A stretch of DNA of 64,000 nt, taken from NCBI RefSeq assembly GCF_023516435.1, contig NZ_CP097332.1, positions 3,658,001 to 3,722,000 of the forward strand, written 5' to 3'. Of this stretch, positions 17,460 through 25,816 are shown piece after piece (within the stretch, counting starts at the first letter, position 1; every line of letters starts with the position of its first letter). The notes under the pieces were generated by a model. It made no database searches. It was not told the origin of the DNA and worked only from the letters and a program-made list of their open reading frames with translations. Both the position numbers and the translations under genes were made by a program. The DNA comes from Jatrophihabitans telluris (GTDB lineage: Bacteria > Actinomycetota > Actinomycetes > Mycobacteriales > Jatrophihabitantaceae).

Positions 17460-17486
17460 TCAGGTACTGCCCGAATCGACCGAATA
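17460..17486 (+). promoter_or_regulatory. Sigma-28-type promoter candidate for flbD-motAB
   Basis: TCAGGTAC, 11 nt, ACCGAATA. The spacing is exact and the CCGA core is kept, but both boxes are weaker than those of fliC and flhA. It lies in the 130-bp gap before flbD. Confidence 0.35.
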
Positions 17487-17541
17487 GATAACTGAAGGAT
17501 GACCCACGGACGGGTCTGATCGCAAACCTTGGATGGATCCG

Positions 17542-17853
17542 ATGATTCTCTTGCGCCGGCTGGGCGGACCACTTTTCGCCCTCAACCCTGATCTGATCGA
17601 GCGGGCCGAGGCCACGCCCGACACTGTCGTGACCATGGTCAACGGCAACAAATACCTGGTGTGCGAATCGCTCACCGAGATGACCGAGCTGATCCGGGAC
17701 CACCGTGCCCGGATCATCGCGACCGCCGAATCGATGGCGATCGACAGCTCGAGCATCGCGCAGAGCGCCGCCCGCGGCAACGCGCCACACCTGCACGACG
17801 TCTCGGCCCATACCGACAACGCGGTCGTTCCGATCCGGTCACGGGAAGCCTGA
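17542..17853 (+). CDS. flbD: FlbD-family flagellar protein
   Basis: 103 aa from ATG 17542 (an ATG three codons upstream at 17533 is also in frame). 17542 is preferred because FlbD proteins begin with M-I followed by the Leu-rich strand, and GGATGG lies just before it. Residues 1-50 match the family: ILLRRLGGPLFALNPDLIER, then TVVTMVNGNKYLVCES. The rest is a poorly conserved helix and tail. FlbD is a small protein of unknown mechanism that precedes motA in many Gram-positive flagellar loci, as it does here (one base between the genes). Confidence 0.88.
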   Translation: MILLRRLGGPLFALNPDLIERAEATPDTVVTMVNGNKYLVCESLTEMTELIRDHRARIIATAESMAIDSSSIAQSAARGNAPHLHDVSAHTDNAVVPIRSREA

Positions 17854-17854
17854 G

Positions 17855-18631
17855 ATGGATCCGGCAACCATCATCGGTGTCGTCCTGGCGCTCGGCGCCG
17901 TGGTCGGCTCCACCTTCATGGAAGGTGGCAATATCGCGGCGATCTTTCTGCCCGCGCCGATGGTCCTGGTTTTTCTGGGCACGGCGGGAGCGGCGATCGC
18001 CGGTGGGGTGATGCGCGATGTCAGCGCACTTCCCAAGACGTTCATCAAAGCGTTCACGGCCAAGAAGGTCAGCCCGGACGACGCGGTCGAGACGATCGTG
18101 AGCCTGGCCGGCAGGGCGCGGCGAGAGGGACTGCTGGCTCTCGAGGAAGAGGTCAACCAGATCGAGGACGAGTTCCTGAGGAAGGGACTCCAGCTGGCCA
18201 TCGACGGCACGGATGCCGAAGAGGTCGCGATCATCCTCGAGGCTGAAGTGTCCACCAAGAAGAAGCAGGACCGTTCCGCGGCCAAGATCTTCACAGACAT
18301 GGGCGGCTTCGCGCCGACCGTGGGCATCATCGGCACTGTGCTCGGGCTGGTCAAGGTGCTGAGCCACCTTGGTTCTCCCGAGGAACTCGGTGCCGAGATC
18401 GCCAGCGCGTTCGTGGCGACCCTGTGGGGCGTCATGAGTGCCAACCTCTTCTGGCTGCCCATGGGCAACCGCCTCAAGCGGGTCAGCGAGACCGAGGTCG
18501 AACGGATGGAAATCATCATCGAGGGCATTCTGTCCATCCAGTCCGGGTCCAACCCGCGGCTGGTTGAGCAGAAGCTGCTCAGCCTCATTCCCGGCGGTGC
18601 TGAGAAGGCTGCCGAGAAGGACGCGGCATGA
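17855..18631 (+). CDS. motA: Stator protein MotA
   Basis: 258 aa with four hydrophobic segments (about 3-22, 28-48, 150-172, 183-203). The long cytoplasmic loop carries the charged RARREGLLALEEEV motif that meets FliG. GGFAPTVGIIGTVLGLV contains the conserved proline of the proton-dependent conformational change. MotA-MotB form the ion-driven stator. The ion cannot be told with certainty from sequence; the neighbours suggest H+. The ATG at 17855 is one base after flbD, and motB overlaps its stop by four bases. Confidence 0.96.
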   Translation: MDPATIIGVVLALGAVVGSTFMEGGNIAAIFLPAPMVLVFLGTAGAAIAGGVMRDVSALPKTFIKAFTAKKVSPDDAVETIVSLAGRARREGLLALEEEVNQIEDEFLRKGLQLAIDGTDAEEVAIILEAEVSTKKKQDRSAAKIFTDMGGFAPTVGIIGTVLGLVKVLSHLGSPEELGAEIASAFVATLWGVMSANLFWLPMGNRLKRVSETEVERMEIIIEGILSIQSGSNPRLVEQKLLSLIPGGAEKAAEKDAA

Positions 18632-19509
18632 GCGGCGGCGGGACGGCGTCACGGGGGCGCCGGTCCCGTCCTCACGATGAAGAGGAACACGAGAACCACG
18701 AGCGGTGGCTGGTCACCTACGCCGACATGCTCACTCTGCTCTTCGTCCTGTTCGTGGTGCTGTACGCCATCTCGGCGGTCAACACCTCCAAGTTCAACGA
18801 GCTCAAGAGCGGCCTGGCCAGTGCGTTCAAGAACGGCACGCCCTCTGTCCTCACCCAGGGCAGCGGGATCGTGGGCGGTGAGTCGGTCTCCAACCAGAGC
18901 CAGATCGGCGTGAACCCGCCCAGCAGCGCCGGGATACCTTCGACGGCCGCTACCGCGGCCAGCAAGGCCCAGGCGCAACGGGAGGTCGAGGAGTTCAGCA
19001 AGATCAAGAAGGCGATCAACGACTCGCTGGCCAAGAAGGGCCTGGCCAACGATGCGCTGTTCAAGGTCGACGAGCGCGGCCTGACTGTCAGCGTGATGAC
19101 CAACGACCTGATCTTCGGTGGCAACTCCGACATCCTGCAGCCAGAGGGTCAGGTGATCATGGATCTGGTCGCCAGGCCGTTGCGCAACATCGACAACAAC
19201 ATCGAGGTGGACGGGCACACCAACCAGCTCAAGGTCTCGACAGCGCCGTTCGCGAATGGCTGGGCGCTGTCGTCGGCTCGGGCCGTCGCGGTGCTCACCT
19301 ATCTCACGTCGCACGAAGGCATTACCGACGACCGGCTGCGGGCCACCGGCTTTGCCGATACCCGCCCGCTGATCTCACCCAGCAACCCGCTCTCGGTCGC
19401 CCGCAACCGCCGGGTCGACATCGTGGTACTGACCAAATTGTCCGCAGCCGCGGCGGCAGCGTTGCCGTCGACCGGCTCGGCGATCACCGACAACGCGGCT
19501 TCCGGCTGA
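18628..19509 (+). CDS. motB: Stator protein MotB
   Basis: 293 aa. A charged N-terminus is followed by the single membrane helix WLVTYADMLTLLFVLFVVLY, in which Asp33 is the conserved ion-binding residue. A linker region leads to the C-terminal OmpA/MotB peptidoglycan-binding domain (about 160-280): IEVDGHTNQL, WALSSARAVAVLTYL and NPLSVARNRRVDIVVL. It anchors the MotA ring to the wall. ATG overlaps the motA stop (ATGA), so the pair is translationally coupled. Confidence 0.96.
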   Translation: MSGGGTASRGRRSRPHDEEEHENHERWLVTYADMLTLLFVLFVVLYAISAVNTSKFNELKSGLASAFKNGTPSVLTQGSGIVGGESVSNQSQIGVNPPSSAGIPSTAATAASKAQAQREVEEFSKIKKAINDSLAKKGLANDALFKVDERGLTVSVMTNDLIFGGNSDILQPEGQVIMDLVARPLRNIDNNIEVDGHTNQLKVSTAPFANGWALSSARAVAVLTYLTSHEGITDDRLRATGFADTRPLISPSNPLSVARNRRVDIVVLTKLSAAAAAALPSTGSAITDNAASG

Positions 19510-19545
19510 CCGGGCCATCGACAAAGACAGGCATGGAGAAGACAG

Positions 19546-20070
19546 ATGGCTACTGCAACGGATACGACGAGGGTCGCCAGCCAGGTCAAGGGATCTGACA
19601 AGAAGGGCGGCAAGGGCGGCGACGGCAGTGACGGTGCCGACGAAACCGGGGGGAAGAAGAAGTCCATGAAGATGAAGATCATCCTGGCGGTCGTCGTGCT
19701 GCTCGTCGCCGGCGGCGCGGCGAAGTTCACCATCCTCAAGCCGGCCGCGAAAACGACGTCGGCCAGCAAGGCGGCAGCCAAGCCCGTCCCGGGCCCGACC
19801 ATCCTCATGGACGAGATGACGCTGAACCTGGCCGACGGGCACTTCCTGCGGTTGAAGCTCTCGGTGATCACGACCAAGGGAACCGCGGCCGCGCTGGATC
19901 TGACCGAGGGCATCCAGGCCACGATCGACGAGTACTCCAACCAGCCGGTGAGCGCGCTCACCGGAACCAAGGCGCGGACCAAGGCCAAGAACGCCCTGCT
20001 GAAGGAGTTCAAGAAGATCTATCCGAAGAAGATCCTGGATCTGATCTACACCGAATTCGTCATGCAGTAG
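19546..20070 (+). CDS. fliL: Basal-body-associated protein FliL
   Basis: 174 aa. A Lys/Gly/Asp-rich cytoplasmic N-terminus (about 1-45) precedes one membrane helix (IILAVVVLLVAGGAAKF). The external FliL domain follows, with LNLADGHFLRLKLSVI, a helix TEGIQATIDEYSN and the conserved end KKILDLIYTEFVMQ. FliL encircles the stator and supports torque and stator recruitment. A run GGKGGDGSDGADETGGKKK makes the N-terminus unusually long. GGAG precedes the ATG. Confidence 0.93.
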   Translation: MATATDTTRVASQVKGSDKKGGKGGDGSDGADETGGKKKSMKMKIILAVVVLLVAGGAAKFTILKPAAKTTSASKAAAKPVPGPTILMDEMTLNLADGHFLRLKLSVITTKGTAAALDLTEGIQATIDEYSNQPVSALTGTKARTKAKNALLKEFKKIYPKKILDLIYTEFVMQ

Positions 20071-20094
20071 GTAAACCGAGATTTCACTTCAGGC

Positions 20095-20121
20095 TCAGGT
20101 CGGCGGGCTAGCCGCCGAACA
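20095..20121 (+). promoter_or_regulatory. Sigma-28-type promoter candidate for fliM
   Basis: TCAGGTCG, 11 nt, GCCGAACA. Both boxes agree with the fliC site at most positions. Its end is only 8 nt from the fliM GTG, so transcription would begin at or next to the start codon. Confidence 0.5.
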
Positions 20122-20129
20122 GTGTCCAT

Positions 20130-21068
20130 GTGACACCCAACGGAAGTTCGCCGGCCAGCTCCCGGCTGCTGCGCCGCAGCGGCGGTTCGGGGCCTGAGGA
20201 CGCGACCGCGTACGACTTCCGTCGTCCCTCCAAGCTCTCCCGCGAGGACAACCGGGCCCTGCAACTGGCGTTCGAGACCTTCGCCCGCAGGCTGACGACC
20301 CAGTTGACCACGGGCCTGCGTCAGGTCTGCCAGGTGAACCTGGTCGCCATCGAGCAGCAGACGTACGAGGAATACATAGGTGGTCTGAACCAGACCACGA
20401 TCCTCGCGGTGCTGGACCTCGATCCGTGGCCGGGCACCGGGATCCTGGAGTTCTCGGTCCCCACCGCGCTGGCCTGTGTCGACTACCTGCTCGGCGGTCC
20501 CGGAGGCGAACAGCCGACCCGGCCGCTCACCGACATCGAGACACCGCTGCTGCGCGGCCTCATCGAGCAGATGCTCGGCGTGCTGACCTACGCCCTGGAA
20601 CCGACCGAGCTCGCGCCCGTCCTGGAGCGCATCGAATACAACCCCCAGTTCCTGCAGGCCTCCTCCTCGACCGACATCTTCGTCGTCGGCTCCTTCGAGA
20701 TGCACATCGGCAACCAGACCTGCCTGGCCACGCTCTGCATGCCTCTGACGACCGTGATGCCGCGGCTCAACGCCAAGGCCGAGAAGCCCAGCACGGTCGC
20801 CGAGCGGGAGGCTGCCGCCCGGCACACCGCCCGCCTCCGGACCGCGGTCTCCGGAGCCCCCATCCAGGTCTCGGTGCGCTTTGCCTCGATCAAGCTCACT
20901 CCGGACCAGATCGTCTCGCTCACCCCGGGCGACGTCCTTCCCCTCAACCATCGAGTCACCACCCCGCTGGCCGTCGAGGCCGGCGGGGGCACCTTTGCGC
21001 ACGCACTTGCCGGACGTTCAGGCAGCCGCCTGGCCGGTCTCGTCGTCGCCACCCCCAAGGAGAAGTAA
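20130..21068 (+). CDS. fliM: Motor switch protein FliM
   Basis: 312 aa. AYDFRRPSKLSREDNRALQLAFE at about 27-49 is the conserved entry to the middle domain. YEEYIGGLNQTT, LACVDYLLGG and PLTDIETPLLRGLIEQML follow, and a C-terminal SpoA domain (about 235-305) closes the protein. It forms the C ring with FliG and FliN. The first 25 residues lack the L-S-Q-x-E-I-D-A-L-L motif with which FliM normally binds phosphorylated CheY. GTG 20130 has no ribosome site and is preceded closely by a promoter candidate; no other plausible start exists. Confidence 0.94.
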   Translation: MTPNGSSPASSRLLRRSGGSGPEDATAYDFRRPSKLSREDNRALQLAFETFARRLTTQLTTGLRQVCQVNLVAIEQQTYEEYIGGLNQTTILAVLDLDPWPGTGILEFSVPTALACVDYLLGGPGGEQPTRPLTDIETPLLRGLIEQMLGVLTYALEPTELAPVLERIEYNPQFLQASSSTDIFVVGSFEMHIGNQTCLATLCMPLTTVMPRLNAKAEKPSTVAEREAAARHTARLRTAVSGAPIQVSVRFASIKLTPDQIVSLTPGDVLPLNHRVTTPLAVEAGGGTFAHALAGRSGSRLAGLVVATPKEK

Positions 21069-21070
21069 TC

Positions 21071-21853
21071 GTGATTGACACGGCCACGATCGCCGACGTG
21101 GTTGCCAAGGCCGCCGCCGCCGCCTCCGGCACCATCCCGATCGCCGACGAGATGAAGATCGGCAAGCCGATCACCACCACGGCCGGGCTGATGTTCGAGG
21201 GCGTCGCGGTCACCGCGCGCTTCACCGGCAGCCCGGGCGGGGAGGTCCTCGTCGCGGTCGAGCAGGCCGTCGCCGACGCGCTGCTCAATTCTCCGCTCGG
21301 CGCTCTCGACGTCACGGCAGCGCTGGCACCGTCGCTGACCGCCGCCGCCGAATCCGTCGGCACCGTCGTGCTCGGACCGGGGCAGGCTCTCGAGCCCGTC
21401 CCCGCCGTCGACTCCCTGCTCGAGAAGCCGAATGCGGCCATCGTGCCGCTGAGCCACGGTGGCAAGATCCGCGCGCTGGTCGGCATCGTTCTCAACGAGG
21501 TCGCCGACGAGGGTGGCAACGCCGCCCCGTCGGCCCCCAACTACCCCACTCGCGACGAATTGCGCGCCAACCGCGCCGCCGCCCCCGCCGCGATCAACCG
21601 GCACGGGCTGGAGATGCTGCGCGACGTCGCCATGGATGTGACGGCCCAGATCGGCAGCACCCGGATGACGGTCAGTGAGCTGCTGTCGCTGTCCGACGGC
21701 GCGGTCATCGAGCTGGACCGGGCCGCCGGTGCACCGGCCGACCTTCTGGTCAACGGACACCTGATCGCCCGCGGCGAGGTCGTCGTCATCGACGAGAACT
21801 TCGGGCTGCGAATCACCGAAATCATTTCCGGCGACGACGCCCTGTCGGCCTGA
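21071..21853 (+). CDS. fliN: Motor switch protein FliN, long FliY-like form
   Basis: 260 aa, GTG 21071 with AAGGAG 8 nt upstream. The C-terminal 75 residues are the SpoA/FliN domain: DVTAQIGSTRMTVSELLSLS, then ADLLVNGHLIARGEVVVIDE and GLRITEII. The first 150 residues form an extra domain (VTARFTGSPGGEVLVAVEQA, PIVPLSHGG-like strand and helix pattern) that resembles the middle domain of FliY rather than the short enterobacterial FliN. I see no clear CheC-type phosphatase motif in it. The protein closes the C ring with FliM; the extra domain could take over the CheY contact lost from FliM (inference). Confidence 0.92.
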   Translation: MIDTATIADVVAKAAAAASGTIPIADEMKIGKPITTTAGLMFEGVAVTARFTGSPGGEVLVAVEQAVADALLNSPLGALDVTAALAPSLTAAAESVGTVVLGPGQALEPVPAVDSLLEKPNAAIVPLSHGGKIRALVGIVLNEVADEGGNAAPSAPNYPTRDELRANRAAAPAAINRHGLEMLRDVAMDVTAQIGSTRMTVSELLSLSDGAVIELDRAAGAPADLLVNGHLIARGEVVVIDENFGLRITEIISGDDALSA

Positions 21854-21859
21854 TCCATC

Positions 21860-22498
21860 GTGAATGCGGTCGAGCTGATCGGACGGATGCTCCTGGCGCT
21901 GGGTGTCGTCCTGGCGATCATGTGGGCGCTGGCGCGGTTCGCGCGCCGTCCGCTGACCGGTAAGAACGACCGGGTGCTGGCGGTGCTCGCGCGTCAGCAG
22001 ATCAATCGCAACGCCTCGGTGGCCGTACTCAAGGTCGCCGACCGCGCGCTGGTCATCGGCGTGAGTGAGCACGGCGTGCGGCTGCTGGCCGAGACCGAGC
22101 TCGACCCGATCCAGCAGGCGCTGGACATCGACCGGGCGCCGGCGCCGCGTCGAGGTGCCAAGGGCCTGCGTGCCGAATCCGACGCCGTCGAGGTGCTCCC
22201 TCGGGTCTCCCGGCGGACCGTGACCGCCCGCACGAGTGCCACGGCTCCGGCTGCGGCTACGGGTCCTGCTGGTTCCGTCGCTCAGACCGGCGCCCAGACT
22301 GCCGGTGACAACCTGGACGCCGAGCTTCACGCCCTGCTCGCCACGTCCTCGGTCCACGCGGCGACAGCGGCCCCACACGCCACGCGCGCCAGCAGGCACC
22401 GCAAGAGCGGCCGCGGCTCGCTCGACGGTTCGATCCTCTCCCCCAAGACTTGGTCCCAGCTCGTCGTTGTGGCCCGGAACTCCACGGTGCGCAAGTGA
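21860..22498 (+). CDS. fliO: Export-gate assembly protein FliO
   Basis: 212 aa, GTG start 6 bp after fliN. One N-terminal membrane helix (LIGRMLLALGVVLAIMWALA) is followed by a basic segment and the small conserved FliO domain (VLAVLARQQINRNASVAVLK, ALVIGVSEHGVRLLAETE). The C-terminal 110 residues are Ala/Thr/Ser-rich and unconserved. FliO helps FliP form the core of the export gate. Its stop overlaps the fliP start. Position between fliN and fliP and the membrane topology support the call. Confidence 0.88.
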   Translation: MNAVELIGRMLLALGVVLAIMWALARFARRPLTGKNDRVLAVLARQQINRNASVAVLKVADRALVIGVSEHGVRLLAETELDPIQQALDIDRAPAPRRGAKGLRAESDAVEVLPRVSRRTVTARTSATAPAAATGPAGSVAQTGAQTAGDNLDAELHALLATSSVHAATAAPHATRASRHRKSGRGSLDGSILSPKTWSQLVVVARNSTVRK

Positions 22499-23370
22499 GC
22501 ATCTCCCTCCCCCGCGGCCTGCGGCACCTACTCGTGCTGCTCGGCCTGGTCGGCGTCGCCCTGATCCTGAGCGTGGCGAGCGGATCGTCGCGCGCCGAGG
22601 CAGCACCGCAGCAGTCGATCGCGATCCACCAGGTCACGCCGATCGGACTGGGCCCGGTCACGGTCCCCACGCCGAACGCGCCGACCACGCCGAGTGTCTC
22701 CAACGCCGGCGACAGCAGCGTGTCCGTCAACGTCGGTCAGAAGCCGTCGAACTCGGTGACCATCCTGATCCTGCTGACGGTGATCTCGGTGGCACCGTCG
22801 ATCCTGCTGCTGATGACCAGCTTCACCAAGATCTTCGTCGTGCTGTCCCTGACCCGAAATGCCCTTGGCCTGACGGGGGTTCCGCCGAACCAGGTGCTGG
22901 CCGGCCTGTCGCTGTTCCTCAGTCTGTTCATCATGGGGCCGACGGTCTCGGCCGTGAACAAGCTCGGCATCCAGCCGTACCTGAAGGGGACGAAGTCCCA
23001 GGCGGTGGCCTTTCACGACGGCATAGCACCGATGCGGGACTTCATGCTCCACCACACCCGCAGCGAAGAGATCGCCCTGATGCTGCGGGCCGGACATCTG
23101 CCCAATCCGCCCACCCCGGACAAGCTCGATCTCACCACACTGATCCCGGCCTTCGTGTTGTCCGAGCTGCGGTCAGCGATGATCATCGGGTTCGTCATCT
23201 ACATCCCGTTCCTGATCATCGACATGGTCGTCTCGTCCTCGCTCATGTCGCTCGGCATGATGATGCTGCCGCCGGTGTCGGTGTCGCTGCCCTTCAAGCT
23301 GTTGCTGTTCGTCCTGGTCGACGGATGGGGCCTGATCATCACCGCCCTCATCCACAGTTATCAGACCTAA
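22495..23370 (+). CDS. fliP: Export-gate protein FliP
   Basis: 291 aa, GTG overlapping the fliO stop. A signal peptide is evident (about 1-37, LLVLLGLVGVALILSVASGS then RAEAAPQ). Four membrane helices follow, with the family signatures SILLLMTSFTKIFVVLSLTR, PNQVLAGLSLFLSLFIMGP and DMVVSSSLMSLGMMMLPP. FliP with FliQ and FliR builds the helical core channel of the flagellar type III secretion gate. Confidence 0.97.
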   Translation: MSISLPRGLRHLLVLLGLVGVALILSVASGSSRAEAAPQQSIAIHQVTPIGLGPVTVPTPNAPTTPSVSNAGDSSVSVNVGQKPSNSVTILILLTVISVAPSILLLMTSFTKIFVVLSLTRNALGLTGVPPNQVLAGLSLFLSLFIMGPTVSAVNKLGIQPYLKGTKSQAVAFHDGIAPMRDFMLHHTRSEEIALMLRAGHLPNPPTPDKLDLTTLIPAFVLSELRSAMIIGFVIYIPFLIIDMVVSSSLMSLGMMMLPPVSVSLPFKLLLFVLVDGWGLIITALIHSYQT

Positions 23371-23444
23371 CGCCTCGCACCCGGCCGACTCGTCCGGCCA
23401 GACCTCCCTACGCCGACAGCCTTTTCCCTTCCTGGAGCCCCACC

Positions 23445-23717
23445 ATGACCGACACCGCGATCGTCCACCTCGGGATGAAGTCCATGCTCATCGCCTTCCA
23501 GCTGGCCGCGCCGACCCTGCTCACGGCGCTGCTGATCGGCTTCGGCGTGTCACTGTTCCAGTCGGCCACCCAGATCCAGGAAGTCACCCTTGCCTTCGTC
23601 CCCAAGGCGATCGGAGTCGGCGTCGCCCTGTTGCTGTCGGGCAGCTGGATGATGCATTCGATGATCACCTTCACGCAGCAGCTGTTCGCCGAGCTGCCCA
23701 GCCTGCTCAACAGCTGA
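23445..23717 (+). CDS. fliQ: Export-gate protein FliQ
   Basis: 90 aa with two membrane helices (about 16-38 and 54-77). The signature FQSATQIQEVTLAFVPK is complete and the C-terminus is HSMITFTQQLFAELPSLL. GGAG lies 8 nt before ATG 23445. Four FliQ copies wrap around the FliP/FliR core. Length is standard. Confidence 0.97.
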   Translation: MTDTAIVHLGMKSMLIAFQLAAPTLLTALLIGFGVSLFQSATQIQEVTLAFVPKAIGVGVALLLSGSWMMHSMITFTQQLFAELPSLLNS

Positions 23718-23810
23718 TCCGCGACTCTTCCGCCCCAGCCCTCCCAGCCCTCCCAGCCCTGCCAATCCCTCCCCGCCCGAGCCCGATTCCCCGATCGAGG
23801 TCATGCCACC

Positions 23811-24578
23811 GTGAACGTCCAACTGTCGGAGACAGCGCTGCTGACTCTGCTGTTGTGCTCGCTGCGGATCACCGCGTGGCTGATGATCGCACCACCGTTT
23901 GCAGCGGCCGGTATCCCCAAACCGGTGAAGTTCGCACTGTCGGTGGTGTTGTCGCTGGCGGTTATGAGCGCGGCCAGCAAGCACGTGCCGGCGCCCGAGG
24001 TCGGCCCGCTGGTGCAGAGTGCCGTGGAGCAACTCGTCATCGGCTCGGCCCTGGGCTTCCTCACCCGGATGGCGTTCTCCGCAATCGAGGCTGCCGGTTC
24101 GTTGCTCGACATCTTCGGCGGATTCTCCGTTGCCGCGGCCTATGACCCGTTGACCACCAACACCACGAGCATCCTGGGCAAGTATTACGGCATGCTCGCG
24201 ACCACCCTCATCTTCGCGAGCAGCGCGCATCTTATAATCCTGCAAGGGTTTCTCCGCACGTTCACTGCGATGCCGCTGGACGGCAGCATCGATCTGTCGA
24301 AGCTCGGCTCGGCAGCGGTGCACGGTCTGGGGACGATGTTCGTGTCCGCGCTGCAGATCGCCGGCCCGTTGATCGCGGTCCTGTTCATCGCCGACCTGGC
24401 TCTGGGCGTACTGAGCCGGATCTCGCCGCAGCTCAACGTCTTTCAGATGAGCTTCCCGCTCAAGATCATGCTCACCCTCGGTCTGGTCGGACTCAGTTTC
24501 GCCCTACTGCCACAGGTGGTCACCGACCTGGCCAACAACACCAGCCAGATCATCATCGGCTTGGGGGGTGGTGGCTGA
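23811..24578 (+). CDS. fliR: Export-gate protein FliR
   Basis: 255 aa, GTG start. Six hydrophobic segments; TAWLMIAPPFAAAGIPKPVK near the N-terminus, GFLTRMAFSAIEAAGSLLD in the middle, and LLIADLALGVLSRISPQLNVF-like and GLVGLSFALLPQVV segments toward the end are family features. One FliR joins five FliP in the export core. The 93-bp gap before it holds a CCCAGCCCT triplication (23736-23765) and no gene. Its stop overlaps the flhB ATG by one base. Confidence 0.95.
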   Translation: MNVQLSETALLTLLLCSLRITAWLMIAPPFAAAGIPKPVKFALSVVLSLAVMSAASKHVPAPEVGPLVQSAVEQLVIGSALGFLTRMAFSAIEAAGSLLDIFGGFSVAAAYDPLTTNTTSILGKYYGMLATTLIFASSAHLIILQGFLRTFTAMPLDGSIDLSKLGSAAVHGLGTMFVSALQIAGPLIAVLFIADLALGVLSRISPQLNVFQMSFPLKIMLTLGLVGLSFALLPQVVTDLANNTSQIIIGLGGGG

Positions 24579-25666
24579 TGGCCGAAAAGCCTGCTGGGGA
24601 AAAGACCGAGAAGGCGACACCCCGCAAGATCAAGAAGGCCCGCAGCGAAGGCCACATCGGGCATTCGGCCGAGCTGGGCAGCTGGTTGTCCATGCTTGCG
24701 GCTACCTTCGTGCTGCCGGGGGTGTGCAAGTCGTTGATGAGTAACGCCCAGACCACCCTGGTTCAGGCGAGCGCGGTCATCGACAACCCCGACGTCAACC
24801 GCGCCATGGGCATCGCCAGGGACTCGGCCTTCAGCGGCGCCAAGGCCGTCGCACCGCTGGCGATCCTGGTCATGGTCACCTCGGTGATCTCCTCCGGCTC
24901 GCAGGGTGGCATCCACGTGGCACCGAAGCTGTTGATGCCCAAATTCAGCCGGCTCAATCCGCTCAGCGGCGTCAAGCGGATGTTCGGGCCGCAGGCCCTC
25001 TGGCAGTTGACGAAGTCGCTGCTCAAGATCGCCGTCCTGGGCGGGGTCACCTACCTGGCGGTCCGCCACCTCGTGCCGACCCTGATGGGCGCCGGCTCAC
25101 TACCGCTCGCGGAGGTGCTGACCCAGACCATGGGCGCGGCGCTGAGTGTGATCCGCTACGGCTCGGCCGCCGGGGTACTGCTCGCCTTCGCTGACGTGGC
25201 GGTGGTACGGCGGCGCAACAACAAGCAACTGAAGATGACCAAGCAGGAGATCAAGGAGGAGATGAAGCAGAGCGAGGGCGATCCGCAGATGAAGGGCGCC
25301 ATCCGCTCCCGCGCGCTGGCGATGGCCCGCAACCGAATGATGGCCGACATCCCTGATGCTGACGTCATCCTCGTCAACCCCACTCACGTGGCCGTCGCGC
25401 TGAAGTACGACCCCAAGAAGGGTGCGCCCCGGGTGGTCGCCAAGGGGGCCGACCACATCGCTACCCGGATCCGCGAGATCGCCGCCGAACACCGGGTGCC
25501 GATGGTCGCCGACATCCCCTTGGCCCGCGCGCTCTACGGCACCTGCGAGGTCGGCCACGAGATTCCGGCCGACATGTTCCAGGGCGTGGCGACCGTGCTG
25601 GCATTCGTCATGCGCCTCAAGCGCCGCGGCTCGATCGTCGGCATCCAGCAACTAGCCAACGCCTAA
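24578..25666 (+). CDS. flhB: Export specificity switch protein FlhB
   Basis: 362 aa. N-terminal EKPAGEKTEKATPRKIKKAR, four membrane helices (about 30-210), and a cytoplasmic C-terminal domain with the self-cleavage site NPTH at about 267-270 (VILVNPTHVAVALKYDPKK). KEEMKQSEGDPQMKGAIR is the linker helix typical of the family. FlhB cleaves itself between N and P and, with FliK, changes export from rod/hook to filament substrates. It is the last gene of the first flagellar block. Confidence 0.97.
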   Translation: MAEKPAGEKTEKATPRKIKKARSEGHIGHSAELGSWLSMLAATFVLPGVCKSLMSNAQTTLVQASAVIDNPDVNRAMGIARDSAFSGAKAVAPLAILVMVTSVISSGSQGGIHVAPKLLMPKFSRLNPLSGVKRMFGPQALWQLTKSLLKIAVLGGVTYLAVRHLVPTLMGAGSLPLAEVLTQTMGAALSVIRYGSAAGVLLAFADVAVVRRRNNKQLKMTKQEIKEEMKQSEGDPQMKGAIRSRALAMARNRMMADIPDADVILVNPTHVAVALKYDPKKGAPRVVAKGADHIATRIREIAAEHRVPMVADIPLARALYGTCEVGHEIPADMFQGVATVLAFVMRLKRRGSIVGIQQLANA

Positions 25667-25670
25667 CGGG

Positions 25671-25743
25671 GACCCGACCCCCTTTCGTCCCCCACGGGAC
25701 CCGACCCCCTTTCGTCCCCCCCAGGACCCGACCCCCTTTCGCG
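25671..25743. repeat. Three 27-bp C-rich repeats after flhB
   Basis: GACCCGACCCCCTTTCG recurs at 25671, 25698 and 25725, with CGTCCCCC between. The minus strand has many GGG and GGGGG runs with short loops and could form a G-quadruplex. It starts 5 bp after the flhB stop, so it may also affect transcription ending there. Confidence 0.9.
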
Positions 25744-25778
25744 GCCGGAGTTCTCAAGTTCGTCGGCGTGTCGCGATT

Positions 25779-25797
25779 GTTCGGGCCGCACAACGCG
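25779..25797. repeat. Left copy of a 19-bp repeat bracketing the HNH-like gene
   Basis: GTTCGGGCCGCACAACGCG here matches GTTCGGGCCGCACAATGCG at 26357-26375 at 18 of 19 positions, in the same orientation, on either side of the gene at 25817. Confidence 0.7.
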
Positions 25798-25816
25798 CCG
25801 GACGTAGGGTGAACAG

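Noticed and set aside
20588-22606. 672-codon minus-strand frame
   Set aside because: Antisense to fliM, fliN and fliO, which are well identified.
25754-25780. Sigma-28 promoter before the HNH-like gene
   Set aside because: TCAAGTTC is identical to the flhA upstream box, but 11 nt later stands GCGATTGT without the CCGA core.
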